A stretch of 48,538 nt of DNA from Promethearchaeati archaeon (GTDB taxonomy: Archaea > Asgardarchaeota > Heimdallarchaeia > JABLTI01): NCBI GenBank assembly GCA_013166835.1, contig JABLTI010000030.1:1-48538 (forward strand), read 5' to 3'. Below, in pieces: positions 33,651-41,237 of the stretch; the first letter of the stretch is position 1; each line of letters starts with the position of its first letter. The translations under genes and the position numbers were made by a program. Under the pieces are notes generated by a model that was not told the origin of the DNA, searched no databases, and saw only the letters and a list, made by a program, of their open reading frames with translations.

Positions 33651-34895
33651 ATGAATGAAAAGAAAGAGGATGCATCAAAAGGTATTGGTGTAATAAAAGA
33701 TAAAGTTGAAGAACAAGAGGATTTGGGAAAGAGAATAGGCACTAAAGTTGTACATGCAGGTGAAAGCATTAATCCGGTTACTCGAGGGATAACAACTAAT
33801 ATTGACTTTTCAACTACTTTTGCATATGATATTGCTGACCAATGGGCAGATGTATTTTATCATGGAAAACCTGGTTTTGCTTATTCGCGTCATGCGAATC
33901 CTACAAGATCTGTTTTTGAAAAGAAAATAGCCATTTTGGAAAATGGTGAAGCAGGAATAGGATTCAGCTCAGGAATGGCCGCAATATCAACTGTCTTTAG
34001 TACTTATTTAAAACCCAGCGATGAAATCATTGTCACAGATAGGTGCTATCCTGGGACGAGGCATCTTCTTAATCAATACTTTAAGGAGTGGGGTTTCATA
34101 GTACATTTTGTTGATGCTACTGACATTGAAAACATAAAAGCAAAAATCACTAACAATACAAAATTGATTCACATGGAATGTCCTGCAAATCCTACTTTAT
34201 CACTCTGTGATATTGCAGAGATTGCTAAATTAGCTAAAGAGATACAAGCGAAATTTGTATTTGACAATACATTTGCTACTCCTATAAATCAAAATCCAAT
34301 TGATATGGGAGTCAATATAGTCGTTCATAGTGTAACCAAATATCTTAGCGGTCATAGCGATGTCTTAGGAGGAGCAACTGTTTCATCTGCTGATGAACGT
34401 GCAGAAATAATGAATACTGCTGTTTATTTTGGAGGAGTCATGCAACCATTTGATGCTTGGTTAACAATTCGAGGAATTAAGACCTTGGAATTACGTGTAA
34501 ACAGACATACTGAAAATTCTCAAGCAATAGCAGAATTCTTGGAAGATCATCCAAAGATTAGAGAAGTCTATTATCCTGGACTTACAAGTCATCCTCAACA
34601 TCATTTAGCTAAAAAGCAAATGAGCGGTTACGGTGGAATGGTCAGTTTTTGCGCAGGTAAATCTGATAAGGACGGTGTCGATTTCATTAATAATTTGAAA
34701 ATAATCAAAAGAGCAACAAGTTTAGGTAGTACAAGTTCTCTAATACAAGCATCCGGAAGTATGCTTTATCTTGAATTTACTGAGGAAGAGAAAAGATCTA
34801 TTGGTATTAACCCTGGCTTTGTAAGATTCTCCCCAGGTATAGAAGATAAGGATGATTTAATAGAAGATATTGATCAAGCACTAAGAAAAATCTAA
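33651..34895 (+). CDS. Cystathionine/methionine gamma-lyase family PLP enzyme
   Basis: About 414 residues of the Cys/Met metabolism PLP family. It has TKVVHAGESINPVTRGI, YSRHANPTRSVFEKKIAILE, the FSSGMAAISTVFSTYL phosphate loop, the aspartate in FDNTFATP, the Schiff-base lysine in HSVTKYLSGHSDVLGG, and SLGSTSSLIQ near the end. Possible reactions are methionine gamma-lyase, cystathionine gamma-lyase/synthase or O-acetylhomoserine sulfhydrylase; the sequence does not decide among them. ATG 33651 (MNEKKEDAS) follows GGTTGGTG at good spacing; the frame is open further upstream to TTG 33606, but a TATA-like ATAAATC there argues against it. It is convergent with the ATP-grasp gene. Confidence 0.9.
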   Translation: MNEKKEDASKGIGVIKDKVEEQEDLGKRIGTKVVHAGESINPVTRGITTNIDFSTTFAYDIADQWADVFYHGKPGFAYSRHANPTRSVFEKKIAILENGEAGIGFSSGMAAISTVFSTYLKPSDEIIVTDRCYPGTRHLLNQYFKEWGFIVHFVDATDIENIKAKITNNTKLIHMECPANPTLSLCDIAEIAKLAKEIQAKFVFDNTFATPINQNPIDMGVNIVVHSVTKYLSGHSDVLGGATVSSADERAEIMNTAVYFGGVMQPFDAWLTIRGIKTLELRVNRHTENSQAIAEFLEDHPKIREVYYPGLTSHPQHHLAKKQMSGYGGMVSFCAGKSDKDGVDFINNLKIIKRATSLGSTSSLIQASGSMLYLEFTEEEKRSIGINPGFVRFSPGIEDKDDLIEDIDQALRKI

Positions 34896-34911
34896 TGTGC
34901 GTTAAAACAAA

Positions 34912-36147
34912 CTATTGAACATCCATCTTATTCATTTCTGTTATTTTATCAGCTAGATTACAGATTGTTCTATATCCCTTTTCAGAATCTTTACAAGGTA
35001 GAACTATACTGCAAAAAGGGTCCGTTTTCTCGAGTAATACTTCTTTATGTGTTCTATCTACAATCCATTCATTTTTTGGGTATCCCTTCACTGGGAATGG
35101 TTGTTCACTGTCTGAAAATAGTATCCCTTTAACTGAACATTGATTGTATCTTGGTATTGCTGGGATATCATGCTTAATTTTATGAAAGGCGTCTAGATGT
35201 AACTGAACTAAATTATGTCCAGTAGCATATTGAACACATTCTATACTTCCTTGGAAACGTGGATTCACTTCCATGAAGAAAAGCTCTTTATTTTTTATTA
35301 TAAAATCAACCCCATTTGAACCCATCAATTGAATTTTTTTGAATAATTTTCTGATGGATTCAAAATGCTTTCCCTCTAAAGATGGGTTTTTTTTATATGA
35401 ATCATAATTTAAGGGGACAACATTCCCTGTATATGCAAATTCGCTTGGTGCTCTAAGATTCTTATCTCCAATTAATTGTCTATTAACTGAAAGTATTTGC
35501 ACCTCATTTTTTAAACAATTCACAGTAGAACTAGCATCTATACCTTCAATGTATTCTTGTACCCAGATTGTTTTTTCTTGATCTTCATCTTTTGAACTAA
35601 AGTAATCTTTCAATTCATTGAGGTTTTTCCAAAGTTTTATCCCAGCTCCTCCACCACCTCCATCCCCTCGAGTAACTAGCGGGAATGAAAAACTCTTTGC
35701 TATTTCGATTAATTCTTGATAATTATCTGCTGATTCTAGAATAGGAATTTCAAAACCAGCATTTTTAGCAATATTGTTTATTTTATGTTTTTGACGAGTT
35801 AAGGCATATTTCTTCGGGTCATTTGCATATACTTTCGGACCTATATCTCTGAATCGTTTAACCAATTCATGATATCGATCAAAAGCAGAACCAAGAATAA
35901 TTCCCTCAAAATCTCCTTGTTCATCTGACATTATTTCAGCTAAATAATACAAGTATTCTGCAGGTCGTCGGTGTAGAAGACGATGTAATAATTCCCTTGG
36001 TTTTTGTCTTAGTACTGAAAAGCAATTTTTAGTTAGTTTTAGTAAATCGTAATCTCCAAAATAATCTATTACTCCAATTTTATGCCCTGCTTGTACGGCT
36101 GATTTTGCAATGGGTCTTGCATTAAATCCTACAACTAGAAGTTTCAT
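34912..36147 (-). CDS. ATP-grasp carboxylate-amine ligase-like protein
   Basis: A 411-residue ATP-grasp enzyme. The N-terminal domain starts with LLVVGFNARPIAKSAVQAGH. The ATP-binding lobe includes FPLVTRGDGGGGGAGIKLW, with an unusual five-glycine phosphate loop, and WVQEYIEGIDASSTVNC. The metal site is ELFFMEVNPRFQGSIECV (the E..N pair). The general layout resembles archaeal predicted carboligases related to biotin carboxylase (the COG2232-like group) whose substrates are unknown. ATG 36147 lies nine bases after the helical-protein gene, so the two are co-transcribed. A peptide- or cofactor-ligating role is only inferred. Confidence 0.8.
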   Translation of the reverse strand: MKLLVVGFNARPIAKSAVQAGHKIGVIDYFGDYDLLKLTKNCFSVLRQKPRELLHRLLHRRPAEYLYYLAEIMSDEQGDFEGIILGSAFDRYHELVKRFRDIGPKVYANDPKKYALTRQKHKINNIAKNAGFEIPILESADNYQELIEIAKSFSFPLVTRGDGGGGGAGIKLWKNLNELKDYFSSKDEDQEKTIWVQEYIEGIDASSTVNCLKNEVQILSVNRQLIGDKNLRAPSEFAYTGNVVPLNYDSYKKNPSLEGKHFESIRKLFKKIQLMGSNGVDFIIKNKELFFMEVNPRFQGSIECVQYATGHNLVQLHLDAFHKIKHDIPAIPRYNQCSVKGILFSDSEQPFPVKGYPKNEWIVDRTHKEVLLEKTDPFCSIVLPCKDSEKGYRTICNLADKITEMNKMDVQ

Positions 36148-36156
36148 TTATTATCA

Positions 36157-36774
36157 TTACTCTTTCAATTTGGAAACTTTTTCTGTTATTTTCTGGAAAA
36201 TTCCTATACCTTCATTGAACCAATCCCGAAATTCTGGAACATCTTTTTCTCTGAACATTAATAATTGTTCCATTAATTGAAATTGCAATAACGCTTGTTC
36301 AATGAAGAGACTATTATACATCTCCTCATAATTCCTTACAATTGTTTCTGTTTCATTAAGAGTTATCCCTAACAGTTGTAGATTTCCTCGGAATTCAGTA
36401 ATCGTGTCTGCTTTTCTTAAATTTTTTATATAACGTGTCATTAGAAATAGTTTCTGATCATATGATGATCTATATCTAAGAAGTAACACTAATTTGTTGA
36501 AAAAATCTTCAAGCATACCAATTAATTCCATATCAATTTCAAATTTGTCCTCTAAAATACTGCCAATGTCTTTTACTTTAAGACCTCTAGTAGAGACAAG
36601 TGACGGAAGTGAAAGTGCTGTCTTGTTTAAGATGTTGACCAAAGATTCCAATGAGCCTTTTAACTCATTCAAAGTTTTTTTGTCTTCGGCACTTATTGTC
36701 CTGGTTTTTGAGGTAGTTTTCTTTTGTGGAGTCTTCTCCACTGGTGCTTCTTTACCTTTCTTAGTTGTTGACAA
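36157..36774 (-). CDS. Helical protein of unknown function, operon partner of ATP-grasp enzyme
   Basis: A 205-residue protein. A lysine/threonine-rich, probably disordered N-terminus (1-28) precedes an all-alpha region with long amphipathic helices (LNELKGSLESLVNILNKTAL; MELIGMLEDFFNKLVLLLRY; ALLQFQLMEQLLMFREKD). There are no cysteines, no membrane helices and no catalytic motif that I can see. The TTG start at 36774 is backed by GAGGAAGGT upstream. The nine-base gap to the ATP-grasp gene makes a functional link likely, perhaps as scaffold or substrate carrier (inference). Confidence 0.6.
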   Translation of the reverse strand: MSTTKKGKEAPVEKTPQKKTTSKTRTISAEDKKTLNELKGSLESLVNILNKTALSLPSLVSTRGLKVKDIGSILEDKFEIDMELIGMLEDFFNKLVLLLRYRSSYDQKLFLMTRYIKNLRKADTITEFRGNLQLLGITLNETETIVRNYEEMYNSLFIEQALLQFQLMEQLLMFREKDVPEFRDWFNEGIGIFQKITEKVSKLKE

Positions 36775-36952
36775 TTACTTTACCTTCCTCAAAATTATCC
36801 TTGATTCTAGCTTTCATTTCCACAATATGGATGTCTGATTTTTCTTATTTAACATTCTAATACTCACATAATATCAATTAAATCCTTAGGAATAGCTAAA
36901 AAAGATAAATATTCTTAACTTGACTTATACATGATTATTGAGGAGAATAACA

Positions 36953-38155
36953 ATGAAGCTACAGCATTTTCTAGAATTACTTGAGAATCATAAAATCTTC
37001 AGAAAAGATTCGATTAATCTAATAGCAAGTGAGAATTATTCCTCACCTTTTGTTCGAGCTATTCTTTCTTCTGATTTAGGTAATAGATATTCTAGCGATT
37101 ATTATGGTGGAACTAAATTCATACAACAAATCATCAGCAAAACTGAAAGTTTCATCAGAGAGTTATTCGATGCTGATTATGCTATTGTTTCTCCCTTATC
37201 TGGAAATATGTGTGATTTAGCCCTCATTCTTGGTTTAACTAAATCTGGGAATAAAATCATGTCTGTAGAAGCTGGGGATTCAGGTGGTTATCCATTGAAT
37301 TATGAATTCTTCAATCGAAAATACTTGCCTTTTCATTTCTCAAAGGAAAACATGAATATTCTCGTTGAAGAAAGTATAGAAGCAATCAAGAAGCAAAAAC
37401 CTAAGTTGGTTATTTTTGGCTCCTCATTTTTCCCCTTTCCACATCCAGTAAAAGAAATAACTCAAGAATTTGAGAAACGTAAGACAATTCATTTCGCATT
37501 TGATGGATCTCATGTTTTAGGCCTTATTGCTGGGAAACAATTTCAAGATCCTTTGCGTGAAGGATCCTCTATACTTGTTGGTTCAACGCACAAATCTTTT
37601 CCGGGTCCCCAAGGAGGATTAATTGTAACAAATGATATGGAAAAATATGAGACTCTATCTTCTACATTTGATATCGATCTGGAAAATGGCATAAAATTAA
37701 CAGATAATGTTCATGCTCATAGAATAGCTGCCTTAGGTGTAGCTGCTTTGGAAATGCTTGAATTCGGAAAAGAATACGCATCTCAAATCGTTAAAAACAC
37801 AAAAACACTTGCATCAACGCTAGATAATCATGGTATTCCTGTAAAGTTTAAGCATCTTGATTTCTCCGAATCTCATCAAGTAATACTTGATATCTCATCC
37901 ACCAATGATAAAAATATGTTGAAAGAACGAGCTGAGAATCTTGGATTGATGATAGATTCAGGCATACGCTTAGGGACTGCAGAAATAACTCGTATGGGTA
38001 TGAAAGAACTCGAAGTTAAAGAAATAGGAGAAATCTTGGCGGGTATTTATCACAATGATATCACCGAAGATATGTCTTGGAGAATTAAGGATTTTGCTAG
38101 AATTTTCAGTAGTCCTGCTTATTGTTTTAACAATGTTGGTGATTTGCCTTTCTAA
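36953..38155 (+). CDS. Serine hydroxymethyltransferase-like PLP enzyme, divergent
   Basis: About 400 residues. SINLIASENYSSPFVRAIL, YYGGTKFIQQI, the aspartate-histidine pair in FDGSHVLGLIAG, and the Schiff-base lysine in GSTHKSFPGPQGGLI identify the SHMT fold. The length agrees with SHMT (about 410-430). In known SHMTs a conserved GGHLSHG segment stacks over PLP; here the equivalent stretch reads GDSGGYPLN and lacks those histidines. The enzyme may therefore be a divergent SHMT or use another amino acid in an aldol or transamination reaction. ATG 36953 follows AGGAGA; the frame is open to TTG 36938, but that lies before the ribosome site. Confidence 0.82.
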   Translation: MKLQHFLELLENHKIFRKDSINLIASENYSSPFVRAILSSDLGNRYSSDYYGGTKFIQQIISKTESFIRELFDADYAIVSPLSGNMCDLALILGLTKSGNKIMSVEAGDSGGYPLNYEFFNRKYLPFHFSKENMNILVEESIEAIKKQKPKLVIFGSSFFPFPHPVKEITQEFEKRKTIHFAFDGSHVLGLIAGKQFQDPLREGSSILVGSTHKSFPGPQGGLIVTNDMEKYETLSSTFDIDLENGIKLTDNVHAHRIAALGVAALEMLEFGKEYASQIVKNTKTLASTLDNHGIPVKFKHLDFSESHQVILDISSTNDKNMLKERAENLGLMIDSGIRLGTAEITRMGMKELEVKEIGEILAGIYHNDITEDMSWRIKDFARIFSSPAYCFNNVGDLPF

Positions 38156-38255
38156 TGGTTTACTTTAGAAGCATAGCTAAAAGAAATACAGATAAAAGAT
38201 TATGTCCATATTCTTCTTATATAGAAAATGATTATTTGCTTTAGGAGAATTATTA

Positions 38256-39107
38256 ATGATACGCGAACCAGTAGTTGCTGGATTGTTTTATCCAGGCAAG
38301 AAGGAACAGCTTATTGAGAAAATAGAGGGGTGTTTTAAGGATGAAGCTATTGGTCCTGGAGAATTACCTGATATAGAGAATCCCCCTGAAAGAAAAGGGA
38401 AAATATATGCTTTAATCTCACCGCATGCTGGCTACACCTATTCAGGTCCTGTTGCTGCTCATGGTTATCTAGAGCAATTCAAAGATGGAAAACCAGAATT
38501 TTTTGTAATTATTGGGCCAAATCACAAAAACATAGGTCCTGCTATTAGTGTTTATTCTGAAGGTAGTTGGAAGACCCCGTTAGGTGAAGCTTTAATTCCT
38601 GAAGATATCGCAGAATTAATCGTTAAACAACCACATTTCCGTGCAGACACCTCTGCCCATATGATGGAACACAGTATTGAAGTACAAGTGCCTTTTCTAC
38701 AATATTTGTATGGTGCTGATGTTCCTATACTGCCAATTTGTATGAAGGATCAATCTAAAGAAAATTGTGAACGTGTGGGTACAGTTCTAAGTAAGGTTTT
38801 AGCTAATTACGATTATTGTTTAATTGCTAGCACTGATTTGACTCACTATGAAAGTCAAGCATCAGCAATGTCTAAAGATTCCCACGTAATAGATAGTATA
38901 CGAAAAGTGAATCCTAATAAATTGCTCAATACTGTTATTGATAATTTAATTTCTATGTGTGGTCCCGGTCCGGTCGCTTCCGTATTGATTGCTTCCAACA
39001 AAAACAATGTCAAAGAAACTAAAATCTTAAAGTATTCAACCAGCGGGGATATCACTGGAGATAAAAATCAAGTCGTCGCTTATTTGTCTGCGATACTGCT
39101 AAAATAA
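38256..39107 (+). CDS. MEMO1-family protein (AmmeMemoRadiSam system protein B)
   Basis: A 283-residue protein typical of the MEMO family: REPVVAGLFYPG at the start, ALISPHAGYTYSGPVAA, FVIIGPNHKN, MMEHSIEVQVPFLQYL and IASTDLTHYE. The histidines (SPHAGY, EHSIE), the aspartate of STDL and a cysteine in MCGPGP match the metal-site residues of human MEMO1, which resemble those of extradiol dioxygenases. In bacteria and archaea it is often linked to an AMMECR1 domain and a radical SAM enzyme; neither is adjacent here. The function is not established. ATG 38256 follows AGGAG. Confidence 0.93.
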   Translation: MIREPVVAGLFYPGKKEQLIEKIEGCFKDEAIGPGELPDIENPPERKGKIYALISPHAGYTYSGPVAAHGYLEQFKDGKPEFFVIIGPNHKNIGPAISVYSEGSWKTPLGEALIPEDIAELIVKQPHFRADTSAHMMEHSIEVQVPFLQYLYGADVPILPICMKDQSKENCERVGTVLSKVLANYDYCLIASTDLTHYESQASAMSKDSHVIDSIRKVNPNKLLNTVIDNLISMCGPGPVASVLIASNKNNVKETKILKYSTSGDITGDKNQVVAYLSAILLK

Positions 39108-39140
39108 TTTCAAACTATTGAAAAATAGAGTGAGAAATAT

Positions 39141-39530
39141 TTATTTCTCCTTTCTTTCTTCTACTAAATCTTCAATAAATTTCTCTCTTTCTTCATTTGT
39201 TAGTGTTCTATCCAAATAAATCCATTTCTTTGAACGCCAACCACAATCTAAGCAAACACAAACTGGGTACCCAGAATTTATCCCCATTCCTGTTAAGATA
39301 TCCTCAACTTTTACTCGTAAACTATAGCATCTTGGACAAATTCTTATGTCTGGTCCTCCCTTCTGATTTATTTTATTGAGCTCTTCAACTAATAATCCGA
39401 TTTTGACAACATTCTCTTCAATTTCCTTTTCAAGTTCAACTTCTTCCTCAACAACTTCCTCTGTTTCCTCGATCAGCTTTGACTTTCCCTCGCCATTCTC
39501 TTTCTCATTATTTTCTGTCAAAATGTTCAC
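39141..39530 (-). CDS. Small zinc-ribbon protein with acidic N-terminus
   Basis: A 129-residue protein. The N-terminal 60 residues are glutamate-rich and probably coiled (KLIEETEEVVEEEVELEKEI). The C-terminal half carries a zinc ribbon: ICPRCYSLRVK, then CVCLDCGWRSKKWIYLDR. The two paired-cysteine knuckles are about 30 residues apart. It resembles small archaeal ribbon proteins of unknown function that may act in transcription or translation. It is convergent with the MEMO1-family gene. Confidence 0.7.
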   Translation of the reverse strand: MNILTENNEKENGEGKSKLIEETEEVVEEEVELEKEIEENVVKIGLLVEELNKINQKGGPDIRICPRCYSLRVKVEDILTGMGINSGYPVCVCLDCGWRSKKWIYLDRTLTNEEREKFIEDLVEERKEK

Positions 39531-39734
39531 TTCTGATGATTACAATCTATTCTTTCTTATCATAATTAAAATGTTTTAGATTTATTTCATAAAATTGCTC
39601 TCTTTCTTCCTTTAGATCGCTTCCTTACGAGTACTTTTTTGTCCCAAGACTTATTTTTTACTTTAATAGTTATCTAATATTTTAGGCATTGCCAAATACA
39701 AAAGATTTTTATCGCTTTGACGAGTGATGTTTGA

Positions 39735-39770
39735 ATTACGTAATATGTTGGGCGCGACAAATTACGTAAT
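39735..39770 (+). promoter_or_regulatory. Long 5'-leader hairpin built from two ATTACGTAAT palindromes
   Basis: ATTACGTAAT occurs at 39735-39744 and 39761-39770. As RNA the two copies pair over ten bases; after one A/A mismatch TGTTG (39746-39750) pairs with CGACA (39755-39759) around a GGCG tetraloop. TATA-like TTTTTATCG (about 39705-39713) puts the transcription start at about 39735, so the mRNA would begin with this hairpin. GAGGAGG lies 13 bases after it. Confidence 0.55.
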
Positions 39771-39802
39771 CGGAAGAGTGCACGAGGAGGTCTCTTAGAA
39801 GA

Positions 39803-40174
39803 TTGGATAGAATAGGCTTAACTGATGCCGAGGTAAAACAGAAGATAGAAGATTATCTTAACAAACGTGGCGTGAAATATCGAAGAAATGTTGCTTTTGG
39901 AAACAAGAAGAAATTAAATTACTTATTTAAAAACGATCATGGAGAAGTCGTCGGAGTGTATGTACTTCTTTGGAGGAGACCTGTTACTTACAAAACTATA
40001 TTTGATTTGATTGACTGGTCAAAAGGAGAGGATATTCACAAACTCATCTTGGTTTGTAGAATTATGGGTGAGCGTGCTCGTGAAGTTATAAATAAAGAAC
40101 CTAGTAATGTTTCGTATATCCTAGAATCTTGGTTCCGACGTAGTAGTCATAATCCATTACTAGCAGCATTCTAA
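39803..40174 (+). CDS. Small basic protein of unknown function
   Basis: A 123-residue protein. DAEVKQKIEDYLNKRGVKYRRNVAFG begins it, GVYVLLWRRPVTYKTIFDLIDWS follows, and a C-terminal helical region IHKLILVCRIMGERAREVI ends it. The pattern of a helix, then beta strands ending in VYVLLW, then DLIDWS, faintly recalls restriction-endonuclease-like folds, but I see no clear PD-(D/E)xK set. The TTG start has GAGGAGG 12 bases upstream. It is transcribed from a promoter with the strong leader hairpin at 39735-39770, which suggests controlled expression, and its basic composition would suit nucleic-acid binding. Confidence 0.6.
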   Translation: MDRIGLTDAEVKQKIEDYLNKRGVKYRRNVAFGNKKKLNYLFKNDHGEVVGVYVLLWRRPVTYKTIFDLIDWSKGEDIHKLILVCRIMGERAREVINKEPSNVSYILESWFRRSSHNPLLAAF

Positions 40175-40247
40175 TTTTGAGGAATATTCCTCTTTTACTT
40201 TTTTTTTCTTTGAAAGCTTTCTCGAGTAATATTTAGGATTATTATAT

Positions 40248-40727
40248 TTATTCGAATAATCTGCGAACAAGTTTAGTTGTTTCGTTATTTTCATCATATG
40301 TGACTAATCCATTATTTCGCAAATCAAAGATTGCTCGTAATGTTGCGGCAGGTTGTATTCCACTTGCCATAGAAAGCTCATTTTTAGTCATCTCTTCTTT
40401 TTTACCATGGAGAAGTGTCAATAATTTTATGTGTGCACTACCATCAAGAACTTGTTCTGTTAATATCACATAGAGCCTCATGACTTCTTGTATGTCAATT
40501 TCAACATCTTTCTGACCTTTTAATTCCTCATATACTGAAGAAAGCTCAGACATTTCGTCTTCCATTTTCTTTAATTTTTCAGCTGCAGATGTTTTTTCTT
40601 TAGCTAATTTACTTGCTTTATCTTTTGCTTTCGAAATATCTTCTTCATATTTCGCAACTTTAGTTTCCAATTCATTAATATAATCCTGAATATCTTTTAT
40701 AGCTCCTTCAACTTTAGTATCAACCAA
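40248..40727 (-). CDS. Coiled-coil plus winged-helix protein
   Basis: A 159-residue protein. Residues about 5-75 form a strong coiled coil (ELETKVAKYEEDISKAKDKASKL). Residues about 85-159 look like one winged helix: HIKLLTLLHGKKEEMTKNELSMASGIQPAATLRAIFDLRNNGLVTYDENN, with a final basic LVRRLF. It may be a transcription factor or a protein-assembly module. It shares the wide winged-helix theme with the Vps22-like protein 2 kb away, but a link is only speculative. The start is ATG 40727, with GAGGTTTAACATTGG upstream. Confidence 0.65.
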   Translation of the reverse strand: MVDTKVEGAIKDIQDYINELETKVAKYEEDISKAKDKASKLAKEKTSAAEKLKKMEDEMSELSSVYEELKGQKDVEIDIQEVMRLYVILTEQVLDGSAHIKLLTLLHGKKEEMTKNELSMASGIQPAATLRAIFDLRNNGLVTYDENNETTKLVRRLFE

Positions 40728-40914
40728 TGTTAAACCTCATATTTATATTAAAAAAAACATTATAAAATTTATTCGGTCGTCTTTTTTTTTGTAAAATACA
40801 TAATCGATACGAAAAATAGTTTTATATTTAGAAAGAAAACAAAAAGAATCTTGCCGAAAGACTTTAAAATGTCTTTAATCGGTTTCCTATTTATTGCTGT
40901 TGAGGTTTCCTTAC

Positions 40915-41199
40915 ATGTCTAAGAAAATTGACGTAAAAGAAGAGATTATCGCTGATACCATCGTCGTTGGTCCTCCAAAATTAACAAGGTTTGAAAAAGC
41001 ACGAATTATTGGTGCAAGAGGTTTACAAATTTCTCTTGGTGCTCCCATTTTAATACGAATCAAGAAAGACATATCTGATCCTATCATAATTGCTGAAGAA
41101 GAGCTAAGAAAAAATGTTTTGCCTTTAACAGTTGCACGTCTTCTTCCCGATGGCAAGTATCAAAATATACCTTTAAGCTGGTTGATAAAAGGGGTTTAA
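40915..41199 (+). CDS. rpoK: DNA-directed RNA polymerase subunit K (Rpb6/omega)
   Basis: About 94 residues. [22 protein letters not shown] and [34 protein letters not shown] are diagnostic for RpoK. It clamps the largest subunit. ATG 40915 has GAGGT (40902-40906) eight bases upstream; the open frame back to 40894 is not needed. The leader contains a hairpin (CCG-AAAGAC / GTCTTT-CGG, 40854-40882) starting close to the predicted transcript end. In many archaea rpoK lies in the uS9 operon; here it is alone, about 12 kb away. Confidence 0.93.
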   Translation: MSKKIDVKEEIIADTIVVGPPKLTRFEKARIIGARGLQISLGAPILIRIKKDISDPIIIAEEELRKNVLPLTVARLLPDGKYQNIPLSWLIKGV

Positions 41200-41237
41200 A
41201 ATAGCGTCTGAGATTTTTCTCAGAAGCGACTTTATTG

